DNA of 43,272 bases, from contig CALIZI010000191.1 in assembly GCA_938028705.1 (NCBI GenBank), positions 1 to 43,272 of the forward strand, in the 5' to 3' direction. This document shows positions 16,521 through 26,033 of the stretch, one piece after another. The translations under genes were made by a program, and so were the position numbers. This DNA comes from an uncultured Saprospiraceae bacterium. Lineage in GTDB: Bacteria > Bacteroidota > Bacteroidia > Chitinophagales > Saprospiraceae. Every line of letters begins with the position of its first letter. Positions within the stretch are counted from its first letter, which is position 1. The notes under the pieces were generated by a model. That model worked only from the letters and a program-made list of their open reading frames with translations. It was not told the DNA's origin and searched no databases.

Positions 16521-18242
16521 ATGAACACATTAGACTGGCTCGTACTCGGCGGCACACTCGCCTACATCATCGGTTATGGTATCTGGAAAACGCGTGGCAT
16601 CCGCACCACCGAAGACTACCTACTCGGCAAGCGCGAACTCAAATGGTACACTATCGGACTCTCCATCGTGGCGACACAGGCGAGTGCGATTACCTTCCTT
16701 TCTACGCCGGGACAAGCCTTTGAAGAAGGGATGGGATTTGCCCAATTCTATTTCGGAATGCCGATAGCGATGGTCATACTCGCGGCGGTTTTTATTCCGG
16801 TGTTTTATCGGCTCAAAGTCTATACGGCGTATGAGTTTTTGGAGACGCGATTTGGGGTGGCTACGCGGATGTTGACTGCCGGATTGTTTTTGCTGTCGCG
16901 GGGTTTGGCGGCGGCGATTACGGTCTATGCGCCGGCGATAATTTTGTCGTCGATAATGGGTTGGAGTCTCAATGTGACGATATTGATTATGGGCGGATTG
17001 GTGATTTTTTATACGCTCATCGGTGGTACAAATGCCGTTAGTCAGACCCAAAAACAGCAAATGATAATCATACTCACAGGTATGGTGATTGCCTTTTTTA
17101 TTTTGTTGAGTTTGCTGCCGCAAAATATCTCTTTTAATGATGCGGTTCGTGTAGCGGGAAAGACCGGAAAATTGGAAGTCGTCAATTTTGAATTTAGTTG
17201 GGATAATAAATATAATATCTGGACGGGCATCTTCGGAAGTACCTTTTTGTTTTTGTCATATTTTGGTACAGACCAATCGCAGGTGCAGCGTTATTTGTCT
17301 GGCAAGTCACTGAAAGAGAGCCGCTTGGGTTTGTTGTTTAATGGTTTATTTAAAGTGCCGATGCAGTTTTGTATCCTGTTTTTGGGAGCGATGATTTTTG
17401 TGTTTTATCAATTTGAAAAGCCGCCTGTATTTTTCAATCAAGCTGCCGTTAATCAAATTCAAAATACGGAATATGCTACTCAATTCTCCGAATTACAAAC
17501 TGCACACGACACTAATTTTAATATAAAAAAACTGCAACTCCTCAACCTTGTAGATGTCATGAAAACTGGCGATGATTTTCAAATTAATCAAGCCCAAACC
17601 CTACTCCTCAATACCCAATCCGAAAGTCAAAATATCAAAACGGAAGTCAGGCAACTCATCGAAAAATCAGGCATTAATGTCAAATCCAAAGATTCGGATT
17701 ATGTGTTCATTTCATTTGTCTTGAAATACCTGCCACATGGTTTGATTGGTTTGTTGTTGGCGGTGATATTTTCGGCGGCAATGTCCACGACTGCCTCTGA
17801 ATTGAACGCCCTTGCTACGGCTACCACGATTGATTTTTATAAACGTGGAATCGCACAAGACCGCGACGATGCCCACTACCTGAGAACGTCGAAATTATTT
17901 ACGTTCGGTTGGGGGATATTGATATTAATATTTGCGGCTTCGGTATCTTTGTTTGATAATTTGATAGAGGCGGTGAATATCGTGGGGTCGCTTTTCTATG
18001 GAACGATTTTGGGGATTTTTCTGGTGGCATTTTTCTTTAAACGTGTGGGTGGAAATGCTGTTTTCGTTGCTGCAATAATTACGGAAATTATTGTCATTAC
18101 TATTTACGTGATGGACAGGTATGAAGTGTTGAATATCGCTTATTTGTGGTTGAATATGATTGGTTGTGTGTTGGTGATTGGGATTGCGATGTTGTTGGAA
18201 AATATGTTTCGTGATAGTAATGCAGTGATTCGTAATTCGTGA
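16521..18242 (+). CDS. Sodium:solute symporter (SSS family)
   Basis: This encodes 573 residues of an integral inner-membrane protein that should couple Na+ entry to solute uptake. Hydrophobic segments run from residue 5 to the end, about 12-14 in number. Family hallmarks include the N-terminal GIRTTEDYLLGKRELKWYTI (substrate/Na+ site region after TM1), IGGTNAVSQTQKQQMIII, SYFGTDQSQVQRYLSGKS, and the late AMSTTASELNALATATTIDF segment of TM8 with conserved Ser/Thr Na+ ligands. An extra soluble loop of about 95 residues (about 300-395) separates two membrane segments. The substrate cannot be told from sequence. Its stop codon (18240-18242) directly abuts the stop codon of the convergent CHAT gene. 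Confidence 0.93.
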   Translation: MNTLDWLVLGGTLAYIIGYGIWKTRGIRTTEDYLLGKRELKWYTIGLSIVATQASAITFLSTPGQAFEEGMGFAQFYFGMPIAMVILAAVFIPVFYRLKVYTAYEFLETRFGVATRMLTAGLFLLSRGLAAAITVYAPAIILSSIMGWSLNVTILIMGGLVIFYTLIGGTNAVSQTQKQQMIIILTGMVIAFFILLSLLPQNISFNDAVRVAGKTGKLEVVNFEFSWDNKYNIWTGIFGSTFLFLSYFGTDQSQVQRYLSGKSLKESRLGLLFNGLFKVPMQFCILFLGAMIFVFYQFEKPPVFFNQAAVNQIQNTEYATQFSELQTAHDTNFNIKKLQLLNLVDVMKTGDDFQINQAQTLLLNTQSESQNIKTEVRQLIEKSGINVKSKDSDYVFISFVLKYLPHGLIGLLLAVIFSAAMSTTASELNALATATTIDFYKRGIAQDRDDAHYLRTSKLFTFGWGILILIFAASVSLFDNLIEAVNIVGSLFYGTILGIFLVAFFFKRVGGNAVFVAAIITEIIVITIYVMDRYEVLNIAYLWLNMIGCVLVIGIAMLLENMFRDSNAVIRNS

Positions 18243-20924
18243 TTAGTTCGATGATTTTTTTCCGTTACTTCGATACAAAAAAATTGCGCCGGCTACAAAC
18301 AAAGAGCCAAGCAGTATATACCAAATTTTTGCGCCGGATGCCTTGCTTTGTCCGGTTGGCGGATTGCCGGTGTGGATAAATCCCGCCCAATAGTAAGGGT
18401 GTTTTTGGGCATCATTTCCATTTTTGCGGAAATTAAGTTTGGCTTGTCGCAGGGCTTCGTCGGCAGGTATTTTTTCTTGTAGCTTTTTATGATAATCCAG
18501 CATTAGCTCTTTGGTATAGCCATCGTCCACCTTCCACTGACTCATCACCACACTCGGTACACCGCGATATACAAAACTCCACCCTAAACTCAATACACCT
18601 TCGCCTTTGCTCAACTCACCCGTACCCGTCTCGCAGGCACTGAGGATGACTTGTTGTACATTTTTCCATGACAGCGTTTGGATGTCTTTTTGGGTCAACA
18701 CATCATCACCGTAGAGATAAATTTTTCCCTCGCCTTCGCCCTGTGTGGCATGGGAAGCAATGTGGATAATATCAGAGGTGTCTTGTGTAAGAGCTTCGCG
18801 TGTTGCATCACTGCCGAGCAATACTTTTCCGCTGTACATTTTATTAATGGCGCTTACTTCGGCTTGATTGTGTTCGAGGTCGTCAAGTCCTTTGGTTTTT
18901 TCGTAAGTAGGCGCGATACCAAGAAGGCTTTGTGCTTGTTTTTTTGTAGTCGCTTCTCCGTAAGCATTACAAGAATACAGATAATTAACGGTGTAATTAT
19001 CAATGAGATAAGGAATGTTGAACACTTGACTGTCTTTTTGTAAAGGCAGTGCTTCAAAGACGACATAATTGAGTTTGCCATCGGGCAAAAGGGTGAGTTT
19101 TTTGATGTCATCATTGAGGTGACGGAGTGCAGGGGTGAGTATTTTTTGGTATATCGCATAGCCGGAGGTGCTGAGGTCGGTGAGCTTGCTGCTGCTGTTT
19201 TTGAGGCTGGTATTGAAGCGGTCAATGTGTTGATAAAAAACGGTATCTATACCGACGGTATTGACGAAAATATCCTTTTGGGTAAGGGTGAAAATATACA
19301 AACTGTCCTCCGACCAATGGTATTCAATCAAGGTTGTACTGTCATTGACTATCTTGTTTTGGACATCGGCTATGGTGATGGTTTTGGGTTGGTATTTACG
19401 TTTAGCGTATTCGGGATATTTTTCTTCGAGTTGTTGTTCTAATTGCTTACTTTGGGTTTCTAATGTGGTGATTTTACGGCGCAAATCCTCTTTTTCTTTT
19501 TCTGCGGCATCACGGTATTGCTGGTCTGCCTGACGAATTTGTACCGATATATTTTCCTGTTTTTCTCTGTCTTCATTGGATAATAAATTCAAAGCTGCCT
19601 GTCGCGAATGACTCTGCCAAAGCAATACGGCACGGGCTTTTTCGGCATAAGCGAAGGCTTGTTCTTTATCGCCTTTTTTCAAAGCTACCTCTATCGCATG
19701 GGTGTATATGTCGTGTGCGCGGGCTATCCATGTAAGTTTGGATTGCTTGGTGGAGAGGTCTTTGTAGAGTTCGTTTATCCAATTATCTAATGTCTGATAG
19801 GTGTTGTAGGCGAGGTCTGTGTTATTGCTTTTTAGGGCAGCTTGAGCTTTGAGGTCGAGGACGCGGAGGAGGTCGGGTTTGTTGTAGATGTAGTGGTTAT
19901 CGGTTACGGTTGGATTGGTATGGATGTCTTGGTTGCGGAAATTATCTGTGAGATTGATGATGGCACTTTGGAAATAGTTTAGGGCAGCTTCGTGATTGTT
20001 TTTTGCCATTTCCACTTCAGCAAAATTTTCAAGTGTAGCCGAATAGCGATAGTGATAAGGTGTTTCGTATTTTTCTCTTTTTTTGTCTATGGCAGAATGG
20101 AGCATTTGTTCAGCTTCATCAAGCCGATTGAGTTGTATTAATAGCCATGCAATATTATTTTCAGTGCTTTCAGGGGTAGGAATTTCGTATTCCAATGCTT
20201 TATGATAATAAGATAACGCTGATTTATATTTTTTTTGTTCATGTAAGATAAAACCCCACGTATGATATATTCGGGCGATATTGCTCTGATATTTTTCTCT
20301 ATCTTTTTTTGTTGATGAATGATAAAGTGAATCCCCCTTTACACAAAATTTTATCCCCTCCACATAATTTTCCTTTCTTCGATGTAAATCTGCCAATAGA
20401 TTCAGTGCATGTAATAATGAACCGACATTATCTTTTTCTCTTTTTGAATGCAGATTAAAAGCCTCATTTGCTGCTTCAATGGCACGTTCATATTCTCCAA
20501 ACTCATCATAGACAACTGCGAGGTTGGGATAAACATTACCTAAATCTTTAAGTTTATATTCGGATGCGTCGGTAAGTCCGTAAATATCAACAGAAAAATT
20601 AAGATGTTTGAGCGATTTTGGAAAATGGAAACTATAAAACTGACAAATTCCGATATTTCTGTAAGTCTTTGCGACTTTATCAATGACAATATCCTCTAAG
20701 TTTGTTGTTTTTTGTTGTAGAGTTTCCATGTTACCAGATTCTATAAAAGGGTGTTCCAGACGAAGTTCTAAACTTTGCTTATAATATTTTATTGCATTAT
20801 CAAAATCTCCTTTACGATATTCCAAACCTGCTTTGGTGTATAGCGCATTTGCATCTTCTTGTGCATGAATGAATTCCGTAAAAAGTCCAATAAATATAAT
20901 TATAAGGTAAGCTCGATTTTTCAT
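18243..20924 (-). CDS. Exported TPR-CHAT caspase-like protein with C-terminal membrane anchor
   Basis: This encodes 893 residues. A signal peptide (about 1-21, MKNRAYLIIIFIGLFTEFIHA) is followed by TPR repeats (about 25-420; for example NALYTKAGLEYRKGDFDNAI). A charged coiled coil covers about 435-510. The C-terminal CHAT domain (about 580-855) has the caspase-type dyad His725 in IHIASHAT and Cys764 in ILSACETG. A hydrophobic segment (about 867-884) precedes a short basic tail. CHAT domains are C14-like proteases, so this is probably a membrane-anchored periplasmic protease with a TPR sensing region; its target is unknown. It is followed at zero distance by the convergent symporter gene and preceded by the LRR-subtilase on the same strand. 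Confidence 0.88.
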   Translation of the reverse strand: MKNRAYLIIIFIGLFTEFIHAQEDANALYTKAGLEYRKGDFDNAIKYYKQSLELRLEHPFIESGNMETLQQKTTNLEDIVIDKVAKTYRNIGICQFYSFHFPKSLKHLNFSVDIYGLTDASEYKLKDLGNVYPNLAVVYDEFGEYERAIEAANEAFNLHSKREKDNVGSLLHALNLLADLHRRKENYVEGIKFCVKGDSLYHSSTKKDREKYQSNIARIYHTWGFILHEQKKYKSALSYYHKALEYEIPTPESTENNIAWLLIQLNRLDEAEQMLHSAIDKKREKYETPYHYRYSATLENFAEVEMAKNNHEAALNYFQSAIINLTDNFRNQDIHTNPTVTDNHYIYNKPDLLRVLDLKAQAALKSNNTDLAYNTYQTLDNWINELYKDLSTKQSKLTWIARAHDIYTHAIEVALKKGDKEQAFAYAEKARAVLLWQSHSRQAALNLLSNEDREKQENISVQIRQADQQYRDAAEKEKEDLRRKITTLETQSKQLEQQLEEKYPEYAKRKYQPKTITIADVQNKIVNDSTTLIEYHWSEDSLYIFTLTQKDIFVNTVGIDTVFYQHIDRFNTSLKNSSSKLTDLSTSGYAIYQKILTPALRHLNDDIKKLTLLPDGKLNYVVFEALPLQKDSQVFNIPYLIDNYTVNYLYSCNAYGEATTKKQAQSLLGIAPTYEKTKGLDDLEHNQAEVSAINKMYSGKVLLGSDATREALTQDTSDIIHIASHATQGEGEGKIYLYGDDVLTQKDIQTLSWKNVQQVILSACETGTGELSKGEGVLSLGWSFVYRGVPSVVMSQWKVDDGYTKELMLDYHKKLQEKIPADEALRQAKLNFRKNGNDAQKHPYYWAGFIHTGNPPTGQSKASGAKIWYILLGSLFVAGAIFLYRSNGKKSSN

Positions 20925-21022
20925 AGAATTGTCGCAGATATTTCACTGCAAGTTAGTAAATTATCCGCAACAATTTTAACTTATATTGTAATTATTCATA
21001 GCTTTTCATAAAAAATAAAGCA

Positions 21023-24000
21023 TTACTTGGGCGTACCCGAAAATACACCATTATTGAATGTCCATACGGCTTTATCCGCACCATTGATGTCACCGTCAAG
21101 GTTGGCATCAGCGGGTTCGTAGATATAAAAATTGCCATTTCGATTGGTCCATATTGCTTTGTCCTCTCCCGAAATATCCTCAAAAGTTCCGTCATTCGTG
21201 GACATATTCGCGCCGTACATTGCCCAAACTTCGGGCAGGATTTCCTTTTGTCCTGAACCTGTTTCGGGAGTGTAAGAATTTTGTTGAGAAAAATCATATT
21301 TTACTATGCCTGTTTGCATATTCGATACAATCGGTGAAAGAACGGGCAGGTGATTGCGATGTTCGACCAGTACATAAAAACTGTCCACATCAATATCTGA
21401 GGATTTTATGGGTGCATACAGACCAAGCGTACCATCGCGCAACAGCCATGCAGGCGTTTTATAAAACGTAGTTGCAAGATCCGTCGGGTTTTCTCTTAAA
21501 GATAACAAAACCCAATCCACGACATCAGGCGAATAAGCAGGGGTGTCACTCCACTCATCATTGGAAAATCCGTTGAGTTGATCATCAAAAGGATGCTTAA
21601 TCAGGGTATTGGCTTCATTCAAGGGTAATAAATTCAAGTTATAAAGATTGGTACGCATGTCATTCTGGTAATTGTTGTCGGTAAGACATGCACCTTCCAG
21701 TAAAACCTTGATGTCAAGGTTAATTACTTCCTCCGGCGGTGGTCCGATATTCAACCATCTACCGCCTTTTACCAAAGTATCTAAAGCGGGTTTATGTTCC
21801 AGAAAGGCATTAAGTTCTTTAATGATGCTTTGATAGCTTCTGTTTTTATCACTTGCCATTGACATAGCAAGAGCCAGTGTAGCCAATGGCGCACTTGCCG
21901 ATGTACCGGTAAGCACGTTTTGGCGGTTTTGGGGTCCCGGAACGCTAAGTCTCTCTCCTCTTACCGCAAAATTAACGGTATTGGGTCCGTAATTGCTTTC
22001 TGTCCAAAAATTATCTTCGGTATCCAGTGCCGCTACCGTCAGTACATTTGATAAATCAAAATCATCGGCATTAGCAAATCCGGCGGGCCAATACTTTTCT
22101 TTATCAATATTGAGTCCATCATTTCCTGCCGATGTTACCACTATAATACCTTCATTTTCAGCACGTTGAAGGACATTTTCGAGCATACTTGATTTTTCAC
22201 CTTTATAGCCCAGACTAATATTGATGATGTCTGCATCATTATCAATAGCGTAGTGAATACCACATCCCAGGTGAAATAATGTACCGAGACTGTCACCATC
22301 GAATACCTTGACAGGCATAATCTGAATATCTGCATCAGAAGGTATGGTTTTGGCAATCAAACCGCCCACACCCGTACCGTGTTCATCATTATCCCGAATA
22401 TCACCTGATTTATGAATAAAATTAAATCCATGCCCGCCTATATCTCCGGTACAACCATTATTACCGTCATTGGTTTCCGTATTTGTCCAAAGGTGTCCTT
22501 GAATGTCCTGATGTGCGATGTCCATTCCGGTATCCAAACATGCTACTACAACATTATCCTGATATTCAGCGGGTTCAAAAAATTTCTGGATATAAAGTTT
22601 TCCGTCATCAGGACGTTTAGGAGTATCTTGATATTTGTTGAATCCTCCGTCCACGTCAGTACCTGTCGTACTGCTTTCTCCTTTGCCAAGCGTATCCAAT
22701 ATCGAATAAACATCATCATCAAATTCGTATAAGTAAAGTGGTGTGTTGCAGCCGCAAGAATCAATTGGTTCTCCACCTAGTTCTGCCAATACAGCCTGTA
22801 CTATGGGTATTGAATCTTCTGGAATATTAGTGAAGTCAATAATCAATTCCCCCGGTATGACGGGTTCGCCTTCGAGGTCACTACCGTCGATGTAATTGTT
22901 GATAGGAAGCGAATGGAACTCTACCTCAGGTGTCAGCGTATAATCTATAAATTGATACTCATATACCCCGATGTCCATACTATCCAATGACGGAATGACG
23001 TAAGTAGTGTCATGTAAAGTAAAATCTCCGGTGATGACGTTGTCATCTTTGAGCCAGCGTACACTTGGGGTGGGGTAAGGAATTGGAGGGTCGGGTTTGA
23101 GGGTGACTTGCTGACCGATGTTGTTTGCAGGGTGCTGCTCGTAGCTGTAGTATTGGGGGGAGTAAGTGAAGTCGCCTCCAATTGATTGATTTACGTTGTA
23201 ATTGGTAGCAATATCTGGGTGGGAGAATTTGTTTCTTTCAAGCGTTAAACCTGTTAAATTGCTCAAATCGGGAACTGTTCCGCTCAATTGATTGTCCTGC
23301 AAAATCAGGTATTCTAAAGCAGACATATTAGCCAATACATCCGGTATAGCTCCTGATAATTGATTATCTAATAGAACTATGCTCCTTAAATTATTCAAAT
23401 TGTTCAATGCCGAAGGTATCTCTCCGGTGAGTTGATTGCCACCGAGAAATAATTGTTGCAGACTATTCATATTTCCTATTTCGGCAGGAATAGTTCCACT
23501 TAAATTATTGCGACTTAAATACAGTTCCGTCAAATTATTCAAATTGCCAATTTCAGCCGGAATACTACCCGACAGGTCATTGGAATTCAACACAAGAAAT
23601 TTTAAATTACTCAAATTACCCATTTCGGACGGAATAGAACCACTTAATTGATTATATGCTAAACTCAAATTTTCGAGTTGACTTAGTCCGCCTAATTCAA
23701 TGGGAATATTACCAACTAAATTATTGCCTTCAAGGTTTGTTTGTGTGGGCGTACAGCCACCTATCCCATCCAAATCAAGGCAAGTCACACAGCCCTCTCC
23801 ATTCACCGTCACGCCATACCATGTACTCATCGGTTGACTTAGATTCCATGTATTTGTCCAGTTGGGTCCATTAGTGGCATTGTATAAAGCTACAAGGGTA
23901 AGGGAGTCGCTTTGGTTGTAAGAAATCTCACAAGTGCCAATTCCACTGTTACAGAAGTCTTCCCAAGAAGCATCGAAGTTATTACCGATAGTAATTAATG

Positions 24001-25087
24001 AATCTCCGAAAGAAAGTTGGCTGCACAGGTTCATTAGGTTGGGGTGATAACAACCTTCTAATTGGTTATCATTCAAACGCAACTGCGTTAAATCGGTTAA
24101 ATTGCCAAGTTCTGCTGGAATGATTCCTGTAAGCTGATTATTCGGTAGGGATAACTGTGTTAAATTGGTTAACTTACCAAGTTCAGAAGGAATACTACCA
24201 CTGACTTGAGTATTCCATAAACCTAAGTAAGTAAGATTGGTTAAATTACCAAGTTCCGGTGGAATAGTACCTCCGAGTGGGTTGCTGAATAAACCCAAAT
24301 ATGTTAGTCCCGTTAAATCACCAAGATATACGGGAATACCACCACTGAACTGATTACCTCCTAAGTTCCAAAATGTTGAGTTGGTTAAGTTGGCAAGTTC
24401 CGGTGGGAGATTACCACTAAGTTGGTTGAAAGCTAAAACCAGACTTTCTAAAGCAACTAAACTACCTAATTCTGATGGAATACTGCCAGTGAGTTGGTTT
24501 TTGAATAAACCAAAATATTTCAATTTAATTAAACTGCTCAATTCAGGCGGAATATTGCCACTAAGTTGATTAGTATTCAAAGATAACCATGTTAAATTGG
24601 TTAGACTGCCCAATTCAGGTGGAATATTACCGCTAAGTTGATTATTGAACATACTTAAGGATCTTAATTTGGTTAAATTGCCAAACTCGCTTGGAATGTT
24701 ACCACTAAGTGCATTAAAGTTTAAATTCAAACTTTGCAGATTGATTAAATTGCCAAGTTCAGTTGGAATATTGCCATTGAGTTGATTGACTCCCAAACTC
24801 AAACTTTGCAAATTCGTCAAATTACCGAGTTCCGACGGAATAGCACCGTTGAGTTGGTTGCTCCCCAAGTTCAAGCCTATGGCAGAGCCATCTCCATCCA
24901 ACGTCACCCCATACCAATCACTCACAGGCTGCATCAAATCCCAGCTATTCGTCCAGTTAGCACCATCCGTAGAATTGTAAAGGGTTACAAGGGCAAGAGA
25001 GTCATCGGGGTTAGCTTGCGTTTTTCCAAAAATTGGAAAACAAAAAATATAAAAAGCATAAACAAATAAAGTGGTTAATTTTTTCAT
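21023..25087 (-). CDS. Secreted LRR-subtilase (S8) with dockerin-like C-terminus
   Basis: This encodes 1354 residues. A signal peptide (about 1-25) leads into two plant-type leucine-rich-repeat blocks of 24-residue units (NQLSGNIPPELGNLTNL pattern), about 12 in the first and 7 in the second. Each block is introduced by a cap such as DSLALVTLYNSTDGANWTN. A beta domain (about 640-720) follows, then a subtilisin-like S8 domain with Asp852 in LDTGMD, His903 in NDEHGTGVG and Ser1063 in GTSASAP. The C-terminus has two Ca-loop-like motifs, the last DANLDGDINGADKAVW, resembling dockerin repeats. The LRRs presumably bind a surface ligand. No typical type IX sorting domain is recognised. It lies about 100 bases upstream of the CHAT gene and may be cotranscribed with it. 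Confidence 0.9.
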   Translation of the reverse strand: MKKLTTLFVYAFYIFCFPIFGKTQANPDDSLALVTLYNSTDGANWTNSWDLMQPVSDWYGVTLDGDGSAIGLNLGSNQLNGAIPSELGNLTNLQSLSLGVNQLNGNIPTELGNLINLQSLNLNFNALSGNIPSEFGNLTKLRSLSMFNNQLSGNIPPELGSLTNLTWLSLNTNQLSGNIPPELSSLIKLKYFGLFKNQLTGSIPSELGSLVALESLVLAFNQLSGNLPPELANLTNSTFWNLGGNQFSGGIPVYLGDLTGLTYLGLFSNPLGGTIPPELGNLTNLTYLGLWNTQVSGSIPSELGKLTNLTQLSLPNNQLTGIIPAELGNLTDLTQLRLNDNQLEGCYHPNLMNLCSQLSFGDSLITIGNNFDASWEDFCNSGIGTCEISYNQSDSLTLVALYNATNGPNWTNTWNLSQPMSTWYGVTVNGEGCVTCLDLDGIGGCTPTQTNLEGNNLVGNIPIELGGLSQLENLSLAYNQLSGSIPSEMGNLSNLKFLVLNSNDLSGSIPAEIGNLNNLTELYLSRNNLSGTIPAEIGNMNSLQQLFLGGNQLTGEIPSALNNLNNLRSIVLLDNQLSGAIPDVLANMSALEYLILQDNQLSGTVPDLSNLTGLTLERNKFSHPDIATNYNVNQSIGGDFTYSPQYYSYEQHPANNIGQQVTLKPDPPIPYPTPSVRWLKDDNVITGDFTLHDTTYVIPSLDSMDIGVYEYQFIDYTLTPEVEFHSLPINNYIDGSDLEGEPVIPGELIIDFTNIPEDSIPIVQAVLAELGGEPIDSCGCNTPLYLYEFDDDVYSILDTLGKGESSTTGTDVDGGFNKYQDTPKRPDDGKLYIQKFFEPAEYQDNVVVACLDTGMDIAHQDIQGHLWTNTETNDGNNGCTGDIGGHGFNFIHKSGDIRDNDEHGTGVGGLIAKTIPSDADIQIMPVKVFDGDSLGTLFHLGCGIHYAIDNDADIINISLGYKGEKSSMLENVLQRAENEGIIVVTSAGNDGLNIDKEKYWPAGFANADDFDLSNVLTVAALDTEDNFWTESNYGPNTVNFAVRGERLSVPGPQNRQNVLTGTSASAPLATLALAMSMASDKNRSYQSIIKELNAFLEHKPALDTLVKGGRWLNIGPPPEEVINLDIKVLLEGACLTDNNYQNDMRTNLYNLNLLPLNEANTLIKHPFDDQLNGFSNDEWSDTPAYSPDVVDWVLLSLRENPTDLATTFYKTPAWLLRDGTLGLYAPIKSSDIDVDSFYVLVEHRNHLPVLSPIVSNMQTGIVKYDFSQQNSYTPETGSGQKEILPEVWAMYGANMSTNDGTFEDISGEDKAIWTNRNGNFYIYEPADANLDGDINGADKAVWTFNNGVFSGTPK

Positions 25088-25197
25088 AGTAGTGATTTTA
25101 GATATATCTTTAAAAGTTAAAGATAGTGTTTTTTTTGATATGTAAATAAATCTCCCGCCTGTCCGTTGGCAAGCGAGTGATTTCTATGGATAGCGTG

Positions 25198-25303
25198 AAA
25201 AAAGAAACACGCTGCTCGTCCTGAATAAACACTTCACGAGTTTAATGCTTCTTTTTTCGTATTTGAATTGATTTGTTTTTTTAGCGTTATCGCTTGGGGC
25301 TAC
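25198..25303. repeat. 106-bp direct repeat, copy A
   Basis: It begins AAAAAAGAAACACGCTGCTC and ends GCTTGGGGCTAC, with TTTAATGCTTCTTTTTTCG in the middle, so A-run and T-run words can pair. A copy of equal length at 25875-25980 lies in the same orientation on the other side of the gene at 25353-25742. It sits in the 265-base gap upstream of the LRR-subtilase start. Confidence 0.85.
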
Positions 25304-25352
25304 AATTTTCACTAATGAAATTCGTAATTGTCAGTGGACAAGTAGCATTAAG

Positions 25353-25742
25353 TTAAGATTCCATCTTTTTTAAATATTTCAATTCTTCTTTCAATGCCTT
25401 TGCACCATCTTCAAATTGAATTATCAGCTCTTTTATAACTTCGATGTGAAGACCAGATTCTTTAATTTGATTTAGATATAATGGTCTATTAGTCTCCGGT
25501 ACCGGCTGACCAAGAGCATGAATCAATAAATCTCCGAGTAAGGCATCTCGAATATCAACTGACAAATTTAGTTCAGGTCCGGGATCAGGTTTTGGTCCGG
25601 GAATAGTAAAAGGAGGATTTCTTAATTTTAGCTGTTTAATAAATTTCGAAAGATACTGTGCTTCTAGCAAATCCTTGAAAAACTTTCTGTTTCTATTTCT
25701 AAATTCCTGCACAAGTATTCCGTTTGCGGTTGTAAGTTCCAT
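25353..25742 (-). CDS. Hypothetical protein, 129 residues
   Basis: I do not recognise this protein. It has no signal peptide or membrane helix. A helical N-terminus (about 1-45; VQEFRNRNRKFFKDLLEAQY) is followed by a Pro-rich linker (about 46-58; TIPGPKPDPGPELN), then helices ending in a charged C-terminus (EDGAKALKEELKYLKKMES). It is the only apparently cytoplasmic product in a run of exported proteins. It is enclosed by two 106-bp direct repeats, which suggests insertion or duplication as a unit. Codon content and amino-acid pattern look like a genuine gene, but confidence is moderate because nothing ties it to a family. Confidence 0.55.
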   Translation of the reverse strand: MELTTANGILVQEFRNRNRKFFKDLLEAQYLSKFIKQLKLRNPPFTIPGPKPDPGPELNLSVDIRDALLGDLLIHALGQPVPETNRPLYLNQIKESGLHIEVIKELIIQFEDGAKALKEELKYLKKMES

Positions 25743-25874
25743 AATTTCTTCTTTTATAGTTAAATTTTGCTGCCAATAATAGCATTAGGGCAATCGCATT
25801 AAAAATCTGATTTTAAAATTTTAAATAAATAATCCTGATTCTATGCTGCCCTCATTTTTTTATTTTGAATACCT

Positions 25875-25980
25875 AAAAAAGAAACACGCTGCTCGTCTTG
25901 AGAAATTACATTACAAGTTTAATGCTTCTTTTTTCGTATTTGAATTGATTTGTTTCTTTAGCGTTGTCTCTTGGAGCTAC
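25875..25980. repeat. 106-bp direct repeat, copy B
   Basis: It is of the same length and order as copy A (25198-25303). The most divergent part is about positions 20-45 of the unit (TTGAGAAATTACATTACAAG here). It ends TTGGAGCTAC. It sits in the 291-base gap between the 129-residue gene and the metzincin gene; nothing else was found there. Confidence 0.85.
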
Positions 25981-26033
25981 TATCGTGATTCGTGATTCAT
26001 TTATCTGAATCACGAATCAACGAATAGCGCGTT

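Noticed and set aside
18243-20924. CHAT protein as part of a CRISPR-linked (Craspase-like) system
   Set aside because: There is no CRISPR array, gRAMP-type effector or other cas gene in the window, and the protein has a signal peptide.
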